Source: Halalkalibacter alkaliphilus
GTDB taxonomy: Bacteria; Bacillota; Bacilli; Bacillales; Bacillaceae_D
Direction of reading: 5' to 3'
Length of the DNA stretch: 64,000 nt
NCBI RefSeq assembly: GCF_023555415.1
Contig: NZ_JAKRYL010000001.1
Coordinates: 277,462 to 341,461 of the forward strand
The position numbers were made by a program, and so were the translations under genes. Under the pieces are notes generated by a model, which was not told the origin of the DNA, searched no databases, and was given only the letters and a program-made list of their open reading frames with translations. Position 1 is the stretch's first letter; each line of letters opens with the position of its first letter. This document shows, piece after piece, positions 1 to 7,992 of this stretch.

Positions 1-100
1 TTAGATCGGTATTCACATGTTCACTTTCATCACGATTACATCCCGTAACTACTCCTAAACAAATAAACAATGTAGCAATAAGCAAACAATTAGTTCTCAT
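1..100 (-). CDS. Lipoprotein, N-terminal part only (cut by window edge)
   Basis: Only the first 33 codons are inside the window. They encode a short basic start, a hydrophobic stretch and a lipobox (VVTGC), so the product is exported and lipid-anchored. An ATG at 100 follows AGGAG at a usable distance; the ATG three bases upstream (103) leads to a stop after four codons. It lies directly downstream of a YesMN-type sensor/regulator pair. In Firmicutes such pairs often control a neighbouring sugar-binding lipoprotein of an importer, so a solute-binding protein is the most likely identity. That is inference from context, because no diagnostic part of the protein is visible. Confidence 0.7.
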   Translation of the reverse strand, partial: MRTNCLLIATLFICLGVVTGCNRDESEHVNTDL

Positions 101-141
101 GCATGACTGCTCCTAACAAGTGTACTTATTAGCACTTATTT

Positions 142-207
142 TGTAAGCACTTACATTATAACGCTTAAATTCTGTCGCTGTGACCCCGCAAAGTATAGTT
201 CATACTT
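142..207 (-). promoter_or_regulatory. Promoter of the lipoprotein gene with cre-like box and inverted repeat
   Basis: On the minus strand a perfect TATAAT (160-155) sits upstream of the lipoprotein gene; the -35 is poor, which suggests an activator. A cre-like 14-mer (142-155, TGTAAGTGCTTACA on the minus strand, 13 of 14 consensus positions) overlaps the predicted start of transcription near 148. Upstream, AAGTAT and ATACTT face each other across 5 bases (191-207), centred near -51, where an AraC-type response regulator could bind. The motifs are visible; the binding proteins (CcpA and the YesN-like regulator) are inferred. Confidence 0.5.
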
Positions 208-225
208 AGAAAAGCTTAGAGTCTT

Positions 226-1962
226 CTATTTACTTGGAAAAAAGATTCGGACTTCTGTGCCTTTATCAATAATACTGTTTATTTCAAAATCAAAATCATC
301 ACCATAAAGCAGCTTTAATCGGTAGTAGACATTTTTTACACCAATGTTTTCTCCCATATCATCTTCGTTATGAGTTGATTGCACTAACTTATTTAGCTTC
401 CTATCATTCATGCCAACTCCATCATCTGTAATGGTAAACATCACACCGTCTTCAACCTTCTTTAACTGGATATGGATAAACCCATTACCTCTTTTTGGTT
501 CAATTCCATGAATACTTGCATTTTCTACAAAAGGAATAAGAGACATATATGGAATATCTAACTCTTTACAAGCTGGATCAACGTCTATCTCGTATTGCAA
601 CTTTTCACCAAACCGATATTGCTGAATCTCTAAGAAACTAGTAATAATTTTTAATTCTTCTTGAATCTTCACCCAATCTTTCCCACTCGATATAGAGTTT
701 CGTAACAACTTAGCCATATTTTGAATAATCTTGGCTGTCTCAACTTCATTTTTCAGTAAGCTTCTCATACGAATGGTTTCTAATGAATTAAAAAGAAAAT
801 GCGGGTTAATTTGACTCTGCAGCGCATTAAGTTGAGCCTGTTTTCTCTTTAGCTCTAAGTCTTTCTTTTGTAGATTAGCTATATAAACGTCGTTGATTAA
901 ATCATTAATCTTTTTGGCCATCCGATTAAATTCACTTGTTAATTGCCCTATTTCATCTTTGTACTCTATACCATCTATCAATGCGAAATTTTGGTTTCTC
1001 ATTCGTTTCATATGGCGTAGTATTCGTAATATCCGACTATGAAGAGAAGACGAAATCCATATAATAACAAAAGATGGTATGAAGAAATTAAGAGCGGCTA
1101 AATACAAAATAAAGTTTCCAGAATTCTGCACTTCTTCTAATATAGCATTCTCAGAAACAACTCCAACTAACTTCCAATTATTTAAGTAATTAAGTTCGAA
1201 CTCCTTTTCAAAAGTAATGGACTCTTGAGGAATATCAGACAGTTTCGAGAAATTTAATTGCTCATCATTTTTAACTGTACCCGTACTGTATTCAATCTGA
1301 TCCTCTGCACCTACTAAATAAATATGACCTTGAAATGTTACATTGTTAAAAGCTTGTTTAATCATATCTGTATTTAGGTCTATTTTTACGAACTTCTCTC
1401 TTGTATTATTTTGAAAATAGTCTAACTTTCGGATCACACTAAATATATCGGTTGATTCATTTCTCCGTAAAACCGGATGCGATTGTTCTAATAACATAAA
1501 TTCTTGATGTAGTGCATTCGTTTTTACGTCCTCCGTAATTTTGTGAATCCCTCCTGCAAACAGCATCGATTGATTATCGGTATAAAACGTAATTTCTTTA
1601 ATTGAAGAATAGACAGGGCTATATTTATTAAAGTTACGAAAAATAGATTCATAATCTGTTATATACTCAATAACAGATTCATACTCTTTTTCTAAAAAAC
1701 CATGAATGATATTATCAGTATATATCGTTGTCGAAACCCCTATAGCCTCATCCACTGTATTAATAAATTCATTTTCTACTTGCTCAAAAGCAAGTGTTAA
1801 ATCATGCATTTTTTGTTTTTTAACATTATTGATTGTTACATGATAAAAAATGATGTTTGTTAGGAGGATCGGAATAAAGACAGATAAGAAATAAGTAATT
1901 AATAATTTATTCTTAAGTTGAACGTTATTTAGGCTAAACTTTTTCATACCTGTTTCATCCAT
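226..1962 (-). CDS. Sensor histidine kinase, YesM/LytS-like (His_kinase family)
   Basis: Membrane sensor of a two-component system. Two membrane segments (about residues 18-40 and 283-306) enclose an extracytoplasmic sensing domain of about 240 residues, followed by a HAMP linker (about 306-358). The kinase module is of the YesM type: the phosphorylated histidine is His388 in the QINPHFLFNSLE block, the N box is PFVENASIHG (about 478-487) and the G box is DDGVGM. Such kinases mostly sense sugars or binding-protein complexes. Translation may begin at the sixth codon (Met at 1947) rather than 1962; neither has a strong ribosome site. It overlaps the end of the response regulator gene by a few bases, so the two are translationally coupled. 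Ligand unknown; hexuronate or oligogalacturonate is suggested by the kdgK-kdgA neighbours. Confidence 0.9.
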   Translation of the reverse strand: MDETGMKKFSLNNVQLKNKLLITYFLSVFIPILLTNIIFYHVTINNVKKQKMHDLTLAFEQVENEFINTVDEAIGVSTTIYTDNIIHGFLEKEYESVIEYITDYESIFRNFNKYSPVYSSIKEITFYTDNQSMLFAGGIHKITEDVKTNALHQEFMLLEQSHPVLRRNESTDIFSVIRKLDYFQNNTREKFVKIDLNTDMIKQAFNNVTFQGHIYLVGAEDQIEYSTGTVKNDEQLNFSKLSDIPQESITFEKEFELNYLNNWKLVGVVSENAILEEVQNSGNFILYLAALNFFIPSFVIIWISSSLHSRILRILRHMKRMRNQNFALIDGIEYKDEIGQLTSEFNRMAKKINDLINDVYIANLQKKDLELKRKQAQLNALQSQINPHFLFNSLETIRMRSLLKNEVETAKIIQNMAKLLRNSISSGKDWVKIQEELKIITSFLEIQQYRFGEKLQYEIDVDPACKELDIPYMSLIPFVENASIHGIEPKRGNGFIHIQLKKVEDGVMFTITDDGVGMNDRKLNKLVQSTHNEDDMGENIGVKNVYYRLKLLYGDDFDFEINSIIDKGTEVRIFFPSK

Positions 1963-3526
1963 TTCTTTCGAGTGACTTACGATATTCAGTTGGAGTCATG
2001 CTTTCTTGTTTCTCAAATTGAGTAACAAAATAATCTGAATTTCTAAATCCTACTTTCTCAGCAATTTCATAAACTCGTAATGTTGTTTGCCTAAGGAGCT
2101 TTTTTGATTCATCAATCCTTAATTGCAGAAGGAATTCTTTAAAATACACCCCATAAGTCTTTTTAAAAAGCTGTCCCATATAGACAGGATTCATATAAAA
2201 AGCACTCGCTATACTTTTCAAACTAATATTTTCATTAAAATTACTTTCAATATACGCTTTTATCTTGTATATATCACCTTTTCCATTCTTCTTTCGCAAG
2301 CTGCAAATGTACTCACAAGCCTCAAGTACCAATTCCGAAAATAACTTTTTTAATTGAATGAATGTCACCGAGCTATCATGCAAATGTAACATAGGAGTAA
2401 GCGTAGTCAGTTGTTGTTCATTGCCTTCCATACTTCTAATCGTTTTGATGATTTTATTTACACATCGAGTAATCGATGCTTTTATTGACCCTGGAGCAAA
2501 GAGCTGAACCTGAAACTCTGAAAAAATAAGATCGATTTTTTCTTGAATGTTCTTTTTATCCTTTTCTTCGATTGATTCCATAAGAGATGTATACAAATGG
2601 TCATCTATATCCATATGAGCGATGGACAAGTCTTTAACTTTATCAAACATAACTGGTTGATTACTAACATTCATATATTTATACTGCAAAGATTCAATTG
2701 CCGATTCAAAGGATACATTTAGTTGGTTGATCTTATTTACCGTTTGACCAATATAAATCGTTAAACTTTTATCAAGTTCATGTTGTAAGTTATTTTGTAA
2801 GCTACTTACAAACACAAAAATATTATGATCAAAGCACGCCAAATGGTTGTCGGTAATTGTTACCCCAAATCGAAGTAACTCATGTTCTCTTACCGCCCAT
2901 ATTTCCTCTTTGGTTAGATCGCATATCGCATTACCGATCACCGTTTTATATGATTCTATCCTAGTTCTATCTATAGGACTTGAAATGATTTCATTTATTT
3001 CAACAATTAAATAATTCATTTGATTAACTGAATCTAAGCGTAACATATCGGTTTGCTCTTCTTTGACATTCTCCATGTTCCCTGAAACTAATTCTTCAAA
3101 CAAATTTGTTACTAATATGTTTTGCCTGTACTCTTTGACCTTCCTTTCTTCATCAAGTGTTTTGGTCAATTGCTTTAATACGATTTCAATCTCGTCTTGA
3201 TCAAGTGGTTTTAATATAAAATCGACAACTCCGTATCGAACAGCTTTTTGAGCATACTTAAAGTCATTGTAGCCACTTAGGATAATAAACTTAGTTGGAA
3301 ATTGTTTGTCTTCCACTAAATGCCGTATTAATTCTAAACCATCTAGTACAGGCATACGTATGTCTGTAATAACTAAATCAGGCTTGGTTCGTTCAATGAT
3401 TTCTAATGCATCTTCACCGTTAGATGCTTCTGCACAAACTTCAAAACCACAATCTTGCCAATCTACAAGTGCTAATATCCCTTTTCTAACAAAGTGTTCG
3501 TCATCTACTAGTACTACCTTGTTCAT
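1955..3526 (-). CDS. Response regulator, YesN-like (receiver plus AraC-type HTH)
   Basis: Cytoplasmic transcription regulator paired with the downstream kinase. The receiver domain has the acidic pair DD after the first strand (VVLVDDEH), the phospho-acceptor Asp in VITDIRMP, Ser in LSGYND and Lys in ILKPLD. A long middle region precedes a C-terminal AraC-type double helix-turn-helix of about 100 residues ending in TPTEYRKSL. The start is placed at the Met beginning MNKVVLV (3526), giving 523 residues; an upstream Met at 3547 is possible but adds seven residues not typical of receivers. A likely target is the lipoprotein promoter at 142-207. Confidence 0.9.
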   Translation of the reverse strand: MNKVVLVDDEHFVRKGILALVDWQDCGFEVCAEASNGEDALEIIERTKPDLVITDIRMPVLDGLELIRHLVEDKQFPTKFIILSGYNDFKYAQKAVRYGVVDFILKPLDQDEIEIVLKQLTKTLDEERKVKEYRQNILVTNLFEELVSGNMENVKEEQTDMLRLDSVNQMNYLIVEINEIISSPIDRTRIESYKTVIGNAICDLTKEEIWAVREHELLRFGVTITDNHLACFDHNIFVFVSSLQNNLQHELDKSLTIYIGQTVNKINQLNVSFESAIESLQYKYMNVSNQPVMFDKVKDLSIAHMDIDDHLYTSLMESIEEKDKKNIQEKIDLIFSEFQVQLFAPGSIKASITRCVNKIIKTIRSMEGNEQQLTTLTPMLHLHDSSVTFIQLKKLFSELVLEACEYICSLRKKNGKGDIYKIKAYIESNFNENISLKSIASAFYMNPVYMGQLFKKTYGVYFKEFLLQLRIDESKKLLRQTTLRVYEIAEKVGFRNSDYFVTQFEKQESMTPTEYRKSLERNG

Positions 3527-3631
3527 CCTATTTCTAACCCCTTTCATACAAGATTCAGTCTATATGCTGTTCCCATTCACACTTTGTACAAAAAGTGGGA
3601 GAAACTAAATAACATGTAAGTAAAGAATCAT

Positions 3632-3686
3632 AAAAAAGTGATAGAGGTGCCATTAAAAGGGACAACATCACCTTATTTGACACCTC
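3632..3686 (-). terminator. Rho-independent terminator after kdgA
   Basis: On the minus strand GAGGTG pairs with CACCTC around an imperfect inner stem and is followed by six T. It separates the kdgKA unit from the yesNM-like unit. Confidence 0.55.
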
Positions 3687-3712
3687 CGAAGCTGTTTCTA
3701 ATTTTTATAGAC

Positions 3713-4348
3713 TCAACGCCTTGCTTTTTGCACCTCATTAACAAACTCTTTAGATTTAGCCGTTAGATCTGCTAACGTTTTCTCATTCATTTCTAGCTTT
3801 GTATTTACTAAAGAACTACCAAGTCCTACAGCAACCCCACCGGCTTTTATGTAATCAGCCGTATTGGATAAGTTAATTCCTCCTGTTGGCATAAGAGGAA
3901 TATGCGGAAGGGGTCCATGCACATCTTTCAAATAAGTTGGTCCAAATACATTGGCCGGAAATACTTTAATAACATCAGATCCATGTTCATAAGCTGTTAA
4001 AATTTCTGTAGGAGTTAAAGCTCCTGATATGCTAATCACACCATAGCGTTTCGTCATTCGAATGGTTTCTGTATTCACAGTTGGTGAGAAAACAAACTTA
4101 GCTCCTGACAAAATAGCTGCTCGTGCTGTTTCAGGATCAAGTACAGTACCTGCCCCCACGATCACACCATCTAATTCTGTTGAAGCTTTTTCTATAATAG
4201 ATAATACATTTGGTGTTTCTACAGTGATCTCAAGTGTCTTCACTCCACCTTCACGTAATGCTTTTGAAATTGGAATAATATTATCAATCGTGGCCCCTCT
4301 AATAATTGCGACAACTCCACTACCCTTAATTTCTTGTAATAAACTCAT
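3713..4348 (-). CDS. kdgA: KHG/KDPG aldolase
   Basis: Splits 2-keto-3-deoxy-6-phosphogluconate into pyruvate and glyceraldehyde 3-phosphate, the last step of hexuronate and Entner-Doudoroff-type catabolism. The 211-residue length fits the class I KDPG aldolase family. Visible active-site features are Arg17 (AIIRG), Glu40 (TLEITVETP) and the Schiff-base Lys128 in VIKVFPA, with a phosphate-binding MPTGGI loop near 153-158. It follows the KDG kinase gene by 36 bases in the same direction, so kinase and aldolase act as a pair. A second, more diverged pair lies at 35.8-37.4 kb. Confidence 0.93.
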   Translation of the reverse strand: MSLLQEIKGSGVVAIIRGATIDNIIPISKALREGGVKTLEITVETPNVLSIIEKASTELDGVIVGAGTVLDPETARAAILSGAKFVFSPTVNTETIRMTKRYGVISISGALTPTEILTAYEHGSDVIKVFPANVFGPTYLKDVHGPLPHIPLMPTGGINLSNTADYIKAGGVAVGLGSSLVNTKLEMNEKTLADLTAKSKEFVNEVQKARR

Positions 4349-4384
4349 GCTTCTCCTCCATTCTTTTCTGCTTTCTATGTATTA

Positions 4385-5338
4385 TTATCGCTCAATAAAC
4401 TCTTTTTCACCTAGTTGCACTAATACATCATCTAAATAAGGCAGACCTTCATTATCACCAGTTACACTGACAACCATGGAACCAATTGTATTAGCAAAAT
4501 GCAGCGTTTTTTCTAACGGCCATTGATTCAACACTCCATAGATAAAACCCGCATCAAACCCATCACCTGCACCAACTGTATCCACTACTTTTTTTGGTGC
4601 AACTGGTGGACTCTCCAAATATTCGTTCCCGTAAAACCCAATTGCCCCTTTATCTCCTAGCTTAATCGCAACATAGGAGATTCCAAATTGCTTGCATTCT
4701 GCAATAATCGTTTTGGGGTCGTTTGTACCAAATAACATCTCTGCTTCATCTAAACCAGTTAACAAAATATCGACATATGGGAGAAATTCAGTTAATGCCG
4801 CTTTCGCATCTTCCTTAGACCATAATTTCAAACGTATGTTAGGGTCAAAAGAAATAAGCATTTTCTGTTCTTTTGCTAAAATGATGGCCTTTTTAATAAC
4901 ATTAATATTCTTTTTAGAATCAATAGCTGGAAAAACACCGGTTATATGCAGTAGTTTTGTACCTACAAACTGCGATTCGTCTAATTCTTCCTCTGTTAAT
5001 GTTGATGTTGGAGAGTTCGAGCGATAATAAAATGTACTTCCACTTCCATCCTCCATGATCTCTTTAAAATAGACAGAGGTAGGATATCCCTCAACAAGCT
5101 TGACATGAGACACATCAATACCTTCACCTCGAACAAAGTTAAGAATATATCTGCCAAATTCGTCTTGTCCAAGCCGACTAAACCATTTTGTATGTAATCC
5201 TAATCTGGAACAACCTATTGCCACATTTAACTCGGCTCCACCTACTTTGCGTTCAAAAGTTGATACGAACCTCAAAGGTCCCTTTGCCTGAGGATTCAAT
5301 GAAACCATAGCATCTCCTATTGTCAATACATCTACCAT
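4385..5338 (-). CDS. kdgK: 2-keto-3-deoxygluconate kinase (PfkB family)
   Basis: Phosphorylates 2-keto-3-deoxygluconate to KDPG with ATP. The 317-residue protein shows the PfkB signatures: GGAELNVA near 33-40 and DTVGAGDGFDAG near 253-264, in which Asp259 is the expected catalytic base. First gene of a two-gene unit with kdgA. Upstream lies a clear promoter with a perfect cre box, so expression should fall when glucose is present. Product of choice is KDG kinase because of the partner aldolase; other PfkB sugar kinases cannot be fully excluded. Confidence 0.9.
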   Translation of the reverse strand: MVDVLTIGDAMVSLNPQAKGPLRFVSTFERKVGGAELNVAIGCSRLGLHTKWFSRLGQDEFGRYILNFVRGEGIDVSHVKLVEGYPTSVYFKEIMEDGSGSTFYYRSNSPTSTLTEEELDESQFVGTKLLHITGVFPAIDSKKNINVIKKAIILAKEQKMLISFDPNIRLKLWSKEDAKAALTEFLPYVDILLTGLDEAEMLFGTNDPKTIIAECKQFGISYVAIKLGDKGAIGFYGNEYLESPPVAPKKVVDTVGAGDGFDAGFIYGVLNQWPLEKTLHFANTIGSMVVSVTGDNEGLPYLDDVLVQLGEKEFIER

Positions 5339-5690
5339 AAGAATTTTCTCCCTCCCTTAAAAAGTTAGGTCCATCTTAAAACAATGGCCTTATTCCAAAA
5401 ATATTTGTTACCGCTTTCACTTTTTATGATTATATCATCACATTCTTAGTTTGTGTATCGTTCAAACTAAGTTTTCGTAATAATTCAGATGTTATAAATA
5501 GTTTGACAAACAATTAGATTGGTTAATATTTTTCTTATTTTTCTTTATACTCTTTAAAATTATCCGTTGCATTTATAGTAATATATATTACTATTAGGGC
5601 ATGAATCCATAAACAAATGAATAGATTAAGTTTGTTATTGAAAGCGTTTTACAGATGATTTTGAACAAATTTTTAGAATAGGAGACTTTA
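5339..5690. other. Intergenic region kdgK / MATE gene
   Basis: Besides the kdgK promoter it holds a TTGACA at 5501-5506 facing the MATE gene, with a weak -10 17 bases further on, and an imperfect cre-like sequence (TGAAAGCGTTTTAC, about 5639-5652) close to the MATE ribosome site. No small gene was recognised. Confidence 0.4.
5406..5471 (-). promoter_or_regulatory. kdgKA promoter with cre box and inverted-repeat operator
   Basis: Minus-strand TATAAT at 5434-5429 predicts a transcription start near 5422. A perfect cre box (5406-5419, TGTTACCGCTTTCA on the plus strand, all consensus positions met) covers about +4 to +17, a roadblock position for CcpA. A 9-bp inverted repeat, CTTAGTTTG (5445-5453) and CAAACTAAG (5463-5471) with a 9-base spacer, overlaps the -35 region. 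The second motif looks like an operator for a specific regulator, identity unknown. Confidence 0.65.
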
Positions 5691-7061
5691 ATGGCTACAA
5701 GTGAAGTAAAAAAACTCTCTCTTTTTGCAATAACCTGGCCTATTTTTATCGAAACATTCTTGCACATGTCCCTTCGAACAGCTGATACCTTTATGTTAAG
5801 TTTCATATCAGACGAAGCTGTAGCAGCCGTCGGTGTTTCTAACCAAATAGTTATGTTTATGTTTTTTCTTTTTCAATTTGGTGCTACTGGAGCAGGAGTA
5901 GTTATCGCTCAATATCTTGGTGCAAACAAATACAATGATGTTCGAAAATTTGCATGGAATGCGATTACCTTTAATTTCTTGTTTGGTTTAATCATTAGCA
6001 TCATTATGATTCTATTTAGCAAAACGTTTTTAGGATTCTTCAACTTAGAACCAGCATTATTTCAACAAGCAAGAAGCTTTTTATTGATAGTAGGGGGAGC
6101 TTTGTTCCTGCAAGCGATGATGCTCACTATTTCGGCAATTATTCAAGCCCATGGCTTTACAAGGGATACAATGTTTGTAACAGTAGGAATGAACATTATA
6201 AACATTATAGGAAATTATTTATTAATTTTTGGAGCTTTCGGCTTTCCCCAATTAGGTGTAGTTGGAGTTGCTGTTGCCACAGTTGCAAGTCAATTTTTAG
6301 GACTTATCGTTAACTTTATGATTTTATTTAAGAGAGTTGACGTTCGACTACATATAAAAGATATGATCGATTGGAATAAGGAACGGCTCTACCAAATCTT
6401 AAGTATTGGCGTTCCAAGTGCAATTGGTAACCTTTCTTATTCATTAAGTCAAATTGTTACTACAGGTTTTATTGTTTCACTTGGACAGGAGATGTTAACG
6501 ACTAGAATTTACACTTTAAATATTTTATTCTTTGCGATTGTCATTTCCATTTCTTTAGGAAGAGGAACTCAAATTATAATAGGGCACTTGGTTGGTGCCG
6601 GAGAATTTGAACAAGCGTACAAAACGGCTCTAAAAAATCTGCGGATGAGTATGTTACTTTGTCTAGGTGTTGCTATCATTCTTATTTTAGCTAGAGAACC
6701 ATTGTTTAGTCTTTTTACTGATAACCCATTAATTATTTCTACAGGTGGTATGTTGATTCTAATGGGGATTTTTCTAGAACCTGGTCGCTGCTTTAACATT
6801 GTCCTCGGTCAAGCAATTCAGGCTGCTGGCGATGCACGCTACTTAATGATGGTGACCATTATCATCATCTGGTGCTTTAGTGTCCCATTATATTATTTAC
6901 TAGGTATTCAACTTGGCTACGGATTGATTGGGATTTGGTTGGCTTTTGTTGTTGATGAATGGCTGCGAGGGTTAGTTTTATTTGGACGTTGGAAGAGCAG
7001 AGTCTGGGAAAAGAAAGTATTAGTAAAAAAAGAAAAACAGAAAAATAAAGCGCTTGGGTAA
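5691..7061 (+). CDS. MATE-family multidrug/cation exporter
   Basis: Integral membrane exporter of 456 residues with about 12 hydrophobic segments in two homologous halves, the size and layout of NorM-type MATE proteins, which expel drugs or other organic cations using a Na+ or H+ gradient. The start follows ATAGGAG. The C terminus is a lysine-rich cytoplasmic tail. It stands alone, divergent from kdgK and convergent with the SGNH hydrolase gene. Substrate cannot be predicted. Confidence 0.88.
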   Translation: MATSEVKKLSLFAITWPIFIETFLHMSLRTADTFMLSFISDEAVAAVGVSNQIVMFMFFLFQFGATGAGVVIAQYLGANKYNDVRKFAWNAITFNFLFGLIISIIMILFSKTFLGFFNLEPALFQQARSFLLIVGGALFLQAMMLTISAIIQAHGFTRDTMFVTVGMNIINIIGNYLLIFGAFGFPQLGVVGVAVATVASQFLGLIVNFMILFKRVDVRLHIKDMIDWNKERLYQILSIGVPSAIGNLSYSLSQIVTTGFIVSLGQEMLTTRIYTLNILFFAIVISISLGRGTQIIIGHLVGAGEFEQAYKTALKNLRMSMLLCLGVAIILILAREPLFSLFTDNPLIISTGGMLILMGIFLEPGRCFNIVLGQAIQAAGDARYLMMVTIIIIWCFSVPLYYLLGIQLGYGLIGIWLAFVVDEWLRGLVLFGRWKSRVWEKKVLVKKEKQKNKALG

Positions 7062-7087
7062 AAGAAGTCTGTCAAACACAATGAGTA

Positions 7088-7132
7088 GAGGACACTGAAA
7101 AAGGTAAATTTTTCACCTTTTTCAATGCCCTA
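7088..7132. repeat. 45-bp hairpin element, copy 1
   Basis: An 18-base arm beginning GAGGACACTGAAAAAGGT (7088-7105) faces an imperfect complement (7115-7132) across a 9-base loop. Length, arm sequence and loop length match the hairpin inserted at 56530-56574. It lies between two converging genes and probably serves as their shared terminator. No flanking direct repeat is visible here. Confidence 0.75.
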
Positions 7133-7144
7133 CTAAGAAACTAC

Positions 7145-7771
7145 TTAATATACAAGTTGATCTTCAATAGCTTTAAGCCAGGTCGTAGCCATTAGCATGT
7201 TTCCTTTTGTATTCATATGTACACTATCTGTCGTCAGCTTATGATTAGGATTGGATTGCAAAAAGTTGATAAACGCTTTATTTGTTGGTATAACTGTTCC
7301 ATTAAACTGTTTCGCTACTGTATTTACGATCTCTACATAATCTACTAGCATTTCATTTCCAATTGAGTTAGGGTCCTCCCCAATGATCGTTGGTTCCATT
7401 AATAAGATTTTAGCATTGGTTTTGTCTCTAACTTCTTTTAATAACTCAATGTAAATTCGATTATAGTCTTCTGGTGTTACTTGTTCCATTTCTGGACGGT
7501 CTAGTTGTCTCCATACATCATTTATTCCAATTGATATAGAAACAAAGTCTGGCTGATGGTCTATTACATCTTTTTGCCACCTTGAAAACAAATCAACAAT
7601 TCGATTTCCATTTATCCCTACATTCACAAATTGAAAAGTCATAGATGGATAAGTTGTCACCAAATAATCATGCAATAGTCTTACATAGCCATATCCCAAA
7701 CCATCGTGATCTTCTAATCTTCCACAATCAGTTATACTATCTCCAATAAATAAGATTTTTGTCGCCTTCAT
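7145..7771 (-). CDS. SGNH/GDSL-family hydrolase (esterase)
   Basis: A 208-residue cytoplasmic-looking esterase without signal peptide. All SGNH blocks are visible: GDSIT (block I, nucleophile Ser near residue 12), GINGNR (block II Gly), IGINDVW (block III Asn) and DSVHMN near the C terminus (catalytic Asp and His). Relatives include acetyl esterases acting on rhamnogalacturonan or xylan oligosaccharides and lysophospholipases; deacetylation of sugars would suit the pectin genes nearby, but this is inference. Confidence 0.87.
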   Translation of the reverse strand: MKATKILFIGDSITDCGRLEDHDGLGYGYVRLLHDYLVTTYPSMTFQFVNVGINGNRIVDLFSRWQKDVIDHQPDFVSISIGINDVWRQLDRPEMEQVTPEDYNRIYIELLKEVRDKTNAKILLMEPTIIGEDPNSIGNEMLVDYVEIVNTVAKQFNGTVIPTNKAFINFLQSNPNHKLTTDSVHMNTKGNMLMATTWLKAIEDQLVY

Positions 7772-7940
7772 TCTATAAGCTCCCCTATTAATATGACATA
7801 TGTATATATTGGTAATTAGTAGGTTTATTATATTTCAGATCATTTCTATTTCCAAGGGTAAAAAGTATATAAAATCATTTAAAAACTTAATGAAGTAGTT
7901 GAAGTCAATGTTCTTGGACTATACTTCTCTCTTTCTAACA

Positions 7941-7980
7941 AAAAGCTATCTAACACCCATTGGCCGTTAGATAGCTTTTA
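7941..7980 (-). terminator. Terminator of brnQ
   Basis: AAAAGCTATCTAAC (7941-7954) pairs with GTTAGATAGCTTTT (7966-7979), giving a 14-bp perfect stem followed on the minus strand by T residues. Confidence 0.85.
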
Positions 7981-7992
7981 AGTTATGTTTTT

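Noticed and set aside
5594..5806. 70-codon minus-strand frame at the MATE gene start
   Set aside because: Antisense to the coding start, no ribosome site.
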